A stretch of DNA of 38,374 bases from Shewanella xiamenensis. Lineage in GTDB: Bacteria > Pseudomonadota > Gammaproteobacteria > Enterobacterales > Shewanellaceae. The stretch spans positions 1 through 38,374 of the forward strand of contig NZ_BMOP01000014.1 of the NCBI RefSeq assembly GCF_014647135.1, in the 5' to 3' direction. The notes beneath the pieces were generated by a model. That model searched no databases and had not been told where the DNA came from. It was given only the letters and a program-made list of their open reading frames with translations. The position numbers were made by a program, and so were the translations under genes. Shown here piece by piece: positions 33,937 through 38,374 of the stretch; the stretch's first letter is position 1; each line of letters starts with the position of its first letter.

Positions 33937-36165
33937 TTACTCAGCAAGTAAACCGCGGCTACGCAACAACGGTTCGATTCCTGCCTCTTTTCCACGAAAT
34001 TTTTTATACATCAACATAGGGTCGTCACTGCCACCCTTAGACAAGATGTTGTTGTGGAAGGCATCGGCGGTCGCCTTATCGAAAATGCCATTTTCTTTAA
34101 AGGCTTCGAAGGCATCAGCACCTAAAATATCCGACCAGAGGTAGCTGTAGTAACCGGCTGAATAACCGCCCGCGAAGATATGCGAGAAGTAAGTGCTGCG
34201 GTAACGTGGGCTGATCTCATTAATCAATCCCATGGCGGCTAAGGAGTCGGCCTCAAACTTGGCGGCATCCTTAGGCGAGATATCGGTTAGGGTGTGCCAA
34301 TCTAAATCGAGCTTTGTGGCGGCCATATATTCAACGGTCGCAAAGCCTTGGTTGAATTTGCTGGCGGCTTGGATTTTTTTCACCAGTTCCTGCGGGATCA
34401 CTTCACCGGTTTTGTAGTGCTTAGCAAATTGCGCGAGCACTTCGGGCTGAGTCATCCAGTTTTCGTTGACCTGTGAAGGGAACTCCACATAGTCGCGAGG
34501 TACTGCCGTTCCGCCCTGTGAGCGATATTCAACATTGGATAACATGCCGTGCAGCGCATGGCCAAACTCATGGAACAGGGTGCTGGCTTCATCGAAGGTG
34601 AGCAACGCAGGTTCATTACCCGCTGGGCGAGGGTAGTTCAACACGTTGACTATAATGGGTTTAGAATCGACACCATTCATATGGTATTGCTTGCGGAACG
34701 AGTTCATCCAGGCGCCACCGCGTTTGCTATCACGGGTAAAATAGTCACCCATAAAGATGGCCATGAGCTTACCGTCTTTATCGTACACTTCCCAGGTACG
34801 CACTTCGGGGTTGTATTTGGGTAAGTCGGTACGTTCTTTAAAGGTTAAACCATAGAGGCGATTGGCCGTGTAGAACACGCCTTTTAGGGTGCTGTCGAGG
34901 GAGAAGTAAGGACGAGTTTGCTGCTCGTTAAAGCTGTACTTCGCAACACGGATTTTGTCGGCATAGTAATCCCAATCCCAAGCTTGCAGCTTAAACTTGC
35001 CGCCTTGGCTGTCGATTAAGGCCTGCATATCTGCAACCTCAGCCTTGGCTTGGGCAAGGGCTGCTGGCCAAACTTTATTGAGTAAGCCGTAGACATTTTC
35101 AGGCGTCTTGGCGGTGCGATCTTCTAACACAAAATCCGCATGGGTTTTATAGCCCATGAGCTGCGCACGTTCGGCGCGCAGTGCGGCAATTTTTGCCAGA
35201 ATGACTTTGTTATCATTGGCATTATTGTTATTACCACGCTCGATATAACCCTTATAGAGTTTTTCGCGTAGTTCGCGATTATCGGCATAGGTTAAAAACG
35301 GCGTGATAGACGGGCGTGACGTGGTAAATACCCATTTGCCTTCATGGCCACGTTTTTTCGCGGTTTCGGCAGCGGTGGCAACCACATCGGCCGGTAAACC
35401 TGATAAGTCAGCTTGCTTATCAATCACTAGCTCGAAGGCATTGGTTTCGGCTAACAGATTGTCACCAAAGGCTAAGTTAAGTTTGCCGATTTCTTCATTC
35501 AGGGCGCGCAGCTTGGTTTTATCCTGCTCGCTGAGGTTAGCACCGCCACGGGTAAATGATTTATAGGTGTCTTCCAGTAATTTGGCCTGAGCCGTGTTGA
35601 GTTTTAGGCTGTCTTTGCTGTTATAAACGGCTTTAACGCGTTGAAACAGCTTATCGTTCAATAAGATATCGTCTTCGGCCGACGATAACATTGGCGAGAC
35701 TTCTTTGGAAATCGCTTGCAGCTCTGGAGTGGTATCCGCGCCAGTTAAGTTAAAGAAGACGTTGGATACGCGGGTCACGAGATCGCCCGAAAACTCCATC
35801 GCTTCAATGGTGTTGGCGAAGGTCGGCTTGTCTTTATTATCGACAATCGCTTGGATTTCTTCGTGTTGTTGGGCGATACCCGCCTTAAAGGCAGGGAGGA
35901 AGTGCTCGGGCTTAATTTTATCGAAGGCCGGAATTTCCATAAACGTATCATAGGGTTTAAAGAATGGGTTGCTGGCATTTTGGCTGATGATCTGTGCCGA
36001 CATGGCATTCGGTGCGACTTTCGCCTGCGCCGCAGCATCGCTATGCTGTGCACTGCAACTGCTTAAGGCGAGGGCGAGCGTGATAGCGCTAAAGGTTAGT
36101 GTGATTGCGCGTGGTTTGAGTGTTCGCGCGTTAAGGGCCTGTGATTTTAGGCTTAGTCCCTGCAT
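33937..36165 (-). CDS. dcp: M3-family peptidyl-dipeptidase (Dcp), lipoprotein form
   Basis: This 742-residue zinc metallopeptidase has the metal motif H532-E-F-G-H536 in LFHEFGHALHG and third ligand E561 in GTAVPRDYVEFPSQ. That segment marks Dcp rather than oligopeptidase A. Dcp removes C-terminal dipeptides from oligopeptides. The N-terminus has a basic region, a hydrophobic stretch and a lipobox-like LSSC with cysteine at 37, so the enzyme is probably a membrane-anchored periplasmic lipoprotein. As I recall, E. coli Dcp (about 680 aa) lacks such a signal, and the extra length here fits it. The start has GGGGA eight bases upstream. The gene is divergent from the M20 peptidase gene. Confidence 0.9.
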   Translation of the reverse strand: MQGLSLKSQALNARTLKPRAITLTFSAITLALALSSCSAQHSDAAAQAKVAPNAMSAQIISQNASNPFFKPYDTFMEIPAFDKIKPEHFLPAFKAGIAQQHEEIQAIVDNKDKPTFANTIEAMEFSGDLVTRVSNVFFNLTGADTTPELQAISKEVSPMLSSAEDDILLNDKLFQRVKAVYNSKDSLKLNTAQAKLLEDTYKSFTRGGANLSEQDKTKLRALNEEIGKLNLAFGDNLLAETNAFELVIDKQADLSGLPADVVATAAETAKKRGHEGKWVFTTSRPSITPFLTYADNRELREKLYKGYIERGNNNNANDNKVILAKIAALRAERAQLMGYKTHADFVLEDRTAKTPENVYGLLNKVWPAALAQAKAEVADMQALIDSQGGKFKLQAWDWDYYADKIRVAKYSFNEQQTRPYFSLDSTLKGVFYTANRLYGLTFKERTDLPKYNPEVRTWEVYDKDGKLMAIFMGDYFTRDSKRGGAWMNSFRKQYHMNGVDSKPIIVNVLNYPRPAGNEPALLTFDEASTLFHEFGHALHGMLSNVEYRSQGGTAVPRDYVEFPSQVNENWMTQPEVLAQFAKHYKTGEVIPQELVKKIQAASKFNQGFATVEYMAATKLDLDWHTLTDISPKDAAKFEADSLAAMGLINEISPRYRSTYFSHIFAGGYSAGYYSYLWSDILGADAFEAFKENGIFDKATADAFHNNILSKGGSDDPMLMYKKFRGKEAGIEPLLRSRGLLAE

Positions 36166-36438
36166 GTCAATTCCCCGTTAGGTGATTATTATTCTGTCGG
36201 ATTAATGGTGTTAACAACCATTAAGCTTATTTTAAGCTGACTGTTTAGCATGTATTCGCCTAAGGGTTCCATCGATTTTGTGTTTTGTTTGTAACAAATG
36301 GTTAGCCTGCGGTTTTTAACGGAAGAACTATGGCAAACTGAGCCCCGCACTAAGGCAATATTCGGCAAAGGATAAAGCCATTACTTTGGTGCGTTTGAAT
36401 GTAAGTCCCTCATCATACAAATAATAAATAGGACCTCT

Positions 36439-38034
36439 ATGGAATTGCCTCAGTTTGACTGTACGAGCCTTTGTCGTCGTTTTTCTTATTCCCTATTAGC
36501 CACTGCGTTGTGGACATCGCAAGCTGCAGCGTCATCCACTAGCCTTAGCCAAGATGCGCTTAAGGTGGCCGATTATGCGGTGAGCACCTATGACACGCAG
36601 ATGGTTAAGAGTTTGGCGCATTTAATCAGTTTTAATACCCAAGCAGTGGAGGGGCAAACACCCGATACCAACCCCGCTTTTATTGGTTTTAAGTCGAGTT
36701 TAAAAAGCTTGAGCCAAGAACTCGGGCTCGATTATGCCGACCACGGTTATGTTGTATTGATTGGCCTCGATGCCAATGTTGTCGATGCCCAACGCTCACA
36801 GGTTGAGAAATTAGGAATCGTTACCCACGGCGACGTGCAGCCCGCCAATCCCGCGCTCTGGACTAAGAGCCCCTATGTGCTGGATACCGAGTCTGAACCT
36901 GGCAAGCTGATAGGTCGCGGTACCGAAGATGATAAAGGCGCGATTGTCACCGCCATGTATGCGATGAAGGCCATCAAAGATAAACAACTCAAACGGGAAA
37001 AACGCATTGAGCTGTTGGTGTATTTAGCCGAAGAGTCCGATTGGGATCCACTAAAAGCCTTTTTAGCCCATTACACTCCAGCGCAGATGAATATCACCAT
37101 TGATGCCGAGTATCCAGTCGTCACCGCCGAAAAGGGTTGGAGTAAGATTGGCTTTACTGTACCGAATCTTGAGTCAACACAGGAGCAGGGCGTTGCAAAA
37201 GTTCCTAGCATAACGACATTCTCAGGCGGCTATTTTGCTAGCCAAGTGCCACAGCAAGCCGAGGCGCAAATTCATGCCATTACCCCAAGCTTGTTTGAAC
37301 AATTACAGGCGAGCGCCGCAAAGCAGCAGGGGATGAAGTATCGATTCGAGCGTACTTGCGAGCAGGCCGTGTGCGACTTGCATATTCTTGCCGACGGTAA
37401 GGCGGCCCATTCCTCTACACCAGAAGATGGGGTGAATGCTGTGACGCATTTGGCCGCGTTACTGAAGCCATACACTTGGCCTAAAACCACGGCGGCACTC
37501 ACTGTCGCCGCCATGAATGAGTTAGTGGGGTTGGGGATTTATGCCGAGCAGTTTGGCGAGCTGGCCTATAAAGATGATTTTATGGGCGCTTTAACGCTGG
37601 CCCCCACTGTCGTTGCGCAAACGAGTAAAGGGACTGAAGTCACCATTAATTTACGTCGACCAGTGGGCAAAACGCCTGAGTTACTCTCAGCCCAAGCCAA
37701 GGACGCGCTGAACAAATGGCAAACTGAGCATCAAGTGACACTCATCGACGTGGAAAGTTATTGGGGCGAGCCTATGGTGATGAAGGATGCACCGCATCAG
37801 CAGACTTTACTCGATGTATTTGCCCACTTTACTGGCATAGCATCACCCAAACCTGTGGCCATTGGCGGCTCAACCAACAGTAAATTATTCCCCAACGCCT
37901 TAAGTTTTGGCCCCGCCATGCCGGGCGTGGAATACACTGGCCACACCGAGAAAGAATTTATTACCCATAAACAGTTTATGCTGAATCTGAAAATGTACAC
38001 CGCCGCTTTTATTGAGTTAACCGCTGCAAAATAG
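36439..38034 (+). CDS. Secreted M20-family dipeptidase (PepV-like)
   Basis: The 531-residue zinc peptidase starts with a signal peptide (LLATALWTSQAAA, cleavage near residue 31), so it acts outside the cytoplasm. M20 active-site elements are in order: H130-G-D132 (THGDVQP), G161-T-E-D164 with bridging aspartate (GRGTEDDKGA), and the catalytic/metal pair E198-E199 (YLAEESDWD). The dimerisation/lid region holds HILADGKAAHSSTPEDGVNA (about 314-333), and the C-terminal ligand histidine is probably in EYTGHTEKEF. These resemble PepV-type dipeptidases. It is divergent from the Dcp gene, whose dipeptide products it could hydrolyse further. An AGGACC element is the only, weak, ribosome-binding site. 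Confidence 0.88.
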   Translation: MELPQFDCTSLCRRFSYSLLATALWTSQAAASSTSLSQDALKVADYAVSTYDTQMVKSLAHLISFNTQAVEGQTPDTNPAFIGFKSSLKSLSQELGLDYADHGYVVLIGLDANVVDAQRSQVEKLGIVTHGDVQPANPALWTKSPYVLDTESEPGKLIGRGTEDDKGAIVTAMYAMKAIKDKQLKREKRIELLVYLAEESDWDPLKAFLAHYTPAQMNITIDAEYPVVTAEKGWSKIGFTVPNLESTQEQGVAKVPSITTFSGGYFASQVPQQAEAQIHAITPSLFEQLQASAAKQQGMKYRFERTCEQAVCDLHILADGKAAHSSTPEDGVNAVTHLAALLKPYTWPKTTAALTVAAMNELVGLGIYAEQFGELAYKDDFMGALTLAPTVVAQTSKGTEVTINLRRPVGKTPELLSAQAKDALNKWQTEHQVTLIDVESYWGEPMVMKDAPHQQTLLDVFAHFTGIASPKPVAIGGSTNSKLFPNALSFGPAMPGVEYTGHTEKEFITHKQFMLNLKMYTAAFIELTAAK

Positions 38035-38374
38035 TGTGCTTTTTAATGGGCTTGATTAATTAAAGCGATGGGTAAAATACAACATAGGGTGAAAGGCGCT
38101 GATTTCACGCCAAACTCATCGGTTTATAAGATAATGGCGGCTAATCCGAAATAGCCGCCATTGCATTTAACCGTTAAAACAAGATAACAACTGTTTATCC
38201 GGCTAAAAGCTTTTGCCCCAAAGCGAGATAAGTTTGTCGTCAGGTGTGTAGGATGAATTGCCATTGTTTCCCCTGTGACACGCCATAAACTCATCCCTGA
38301 GGGCTCGACGGCGGCATCCATGCCGCCAACGATCACAGTTGCAACAATGGCAATCTTTACGATCATTGAACTGT
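38035..38374. repeat. Non-coding right edge with inverted repeats, possible dispersed repeat
   Basis: No gene is supported here. A strong 11-bp hairpin (38133-38143 with 38152-38162, AATGGCGGCTA) lacks a T run, so it is at best a weak terminator of the M20 gene. A second perfect inverted repeat GGCGGCAT-CC-ATGCCGCC lies at 38310-38327 within a GC-richer stretch (38220-38374). I recall similar stretches recurring between genes of Shewanella, but that needs a search. The window ends inside this element. Confidence 0.4.

Noticed and set aside
38124..38366. Minus-strand open frame of 80 codons at the right edge
   Set aside because: It runs through both strong inverted repeats, has no recognisable domain and reads like translated repeat DNA. 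I treat the region as non-coding.
1..38374. CRISPR array, tRNA/rRNA gene, prophage, toxin-antitoxin or defence island
   Set aside because: No regularly spaced repeats, clover-leaf tRNA patterns, integrase, transposase or defence-type proteins are visible. The content is core metabolism, transport and regulation.

Overview
The window is most likely a chromosomal core segment of a Shewanella species. The proteins closely resemble enterobacterial homologues (SdhA, SdhB, SucA, CorA, Rnk, CobB) but differ throughout. It also carries a DUF2986 protein, and as I recall it the order RND pump, gltA, sdhCDAB, sucABCD, fur, cobB, corA, phoPQ is a Shewanella arrangement. Genus is inferred from remembered synteny, not from a search. 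I see no tRNA, rRNA, CRISPR array, transposase or phage gene.

Layout. Positions 1-450 hold a long palindromic element that looks like a dispersed repeat, then a small DUF2986 gene on the minus strand. Positions 599-913 encode a YqfB-type N4-acetylcytidine amidohydrolase. Positions 967-8369 (minus) form a tripartite-efflux operon with one lipoprotein adaptor and two different RND permeases, but no outer-membrane channel gene. Positions 8675-20033 are the TCA block: gltA on the minus strand, divergent from sdhCDAB-sucAB-sucCD on the plus strand. The block encodes citrate synthase, succinate dehydrogenase, the E1 and E2 subunits of 2-oxoglutarate dehydrogenase and succinyl-CoA synthetase. The E3 subunit (lpd) is not here. 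Strong terminators close both ends.

Positions 20411-24951 hold rnk, a GNAT acetyltransferase, fur (minus), cobB overlapping a small P-loop kinase of N4BP2 type, a two-helix membrane protein and corA. Positions 25020-29627 hold an HD-GYP protein (minus), a divergent 2-oxoglutarate/Fe(II) oxygenase, a PhoP/PhoQ-like two-component system (minus) and a small membrane protein (minus). PhoP/PhoQ-like genes near corA suggest, without proving, a magnesium theme. Positions 29785-38034 hold a dicarboxylate/amino-acid:cation symporter (minus), a large Ig-like lipoprotein, a lipoprotein M3 peptidyl-dipeptidase (minus) and a secreted M20 dipeptidase. The last two could act in series on extracytoplasmic peptides. 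The right edge is non-coding and rich in inverted repeats.

Most of the window is ordinary core genome. I do not see a clear new defence or biosynthetic system. The items most worth a second look are the overlapping sirtuin/N4BP2-type kinase pair, the PhoQ-like sensor without the classical acidic cluster, the oxygenase with an HxE metal motif, the twin-permease pump with a 21-bp-spaced direct repeat upstream, and the palindromic elements at both window edges.
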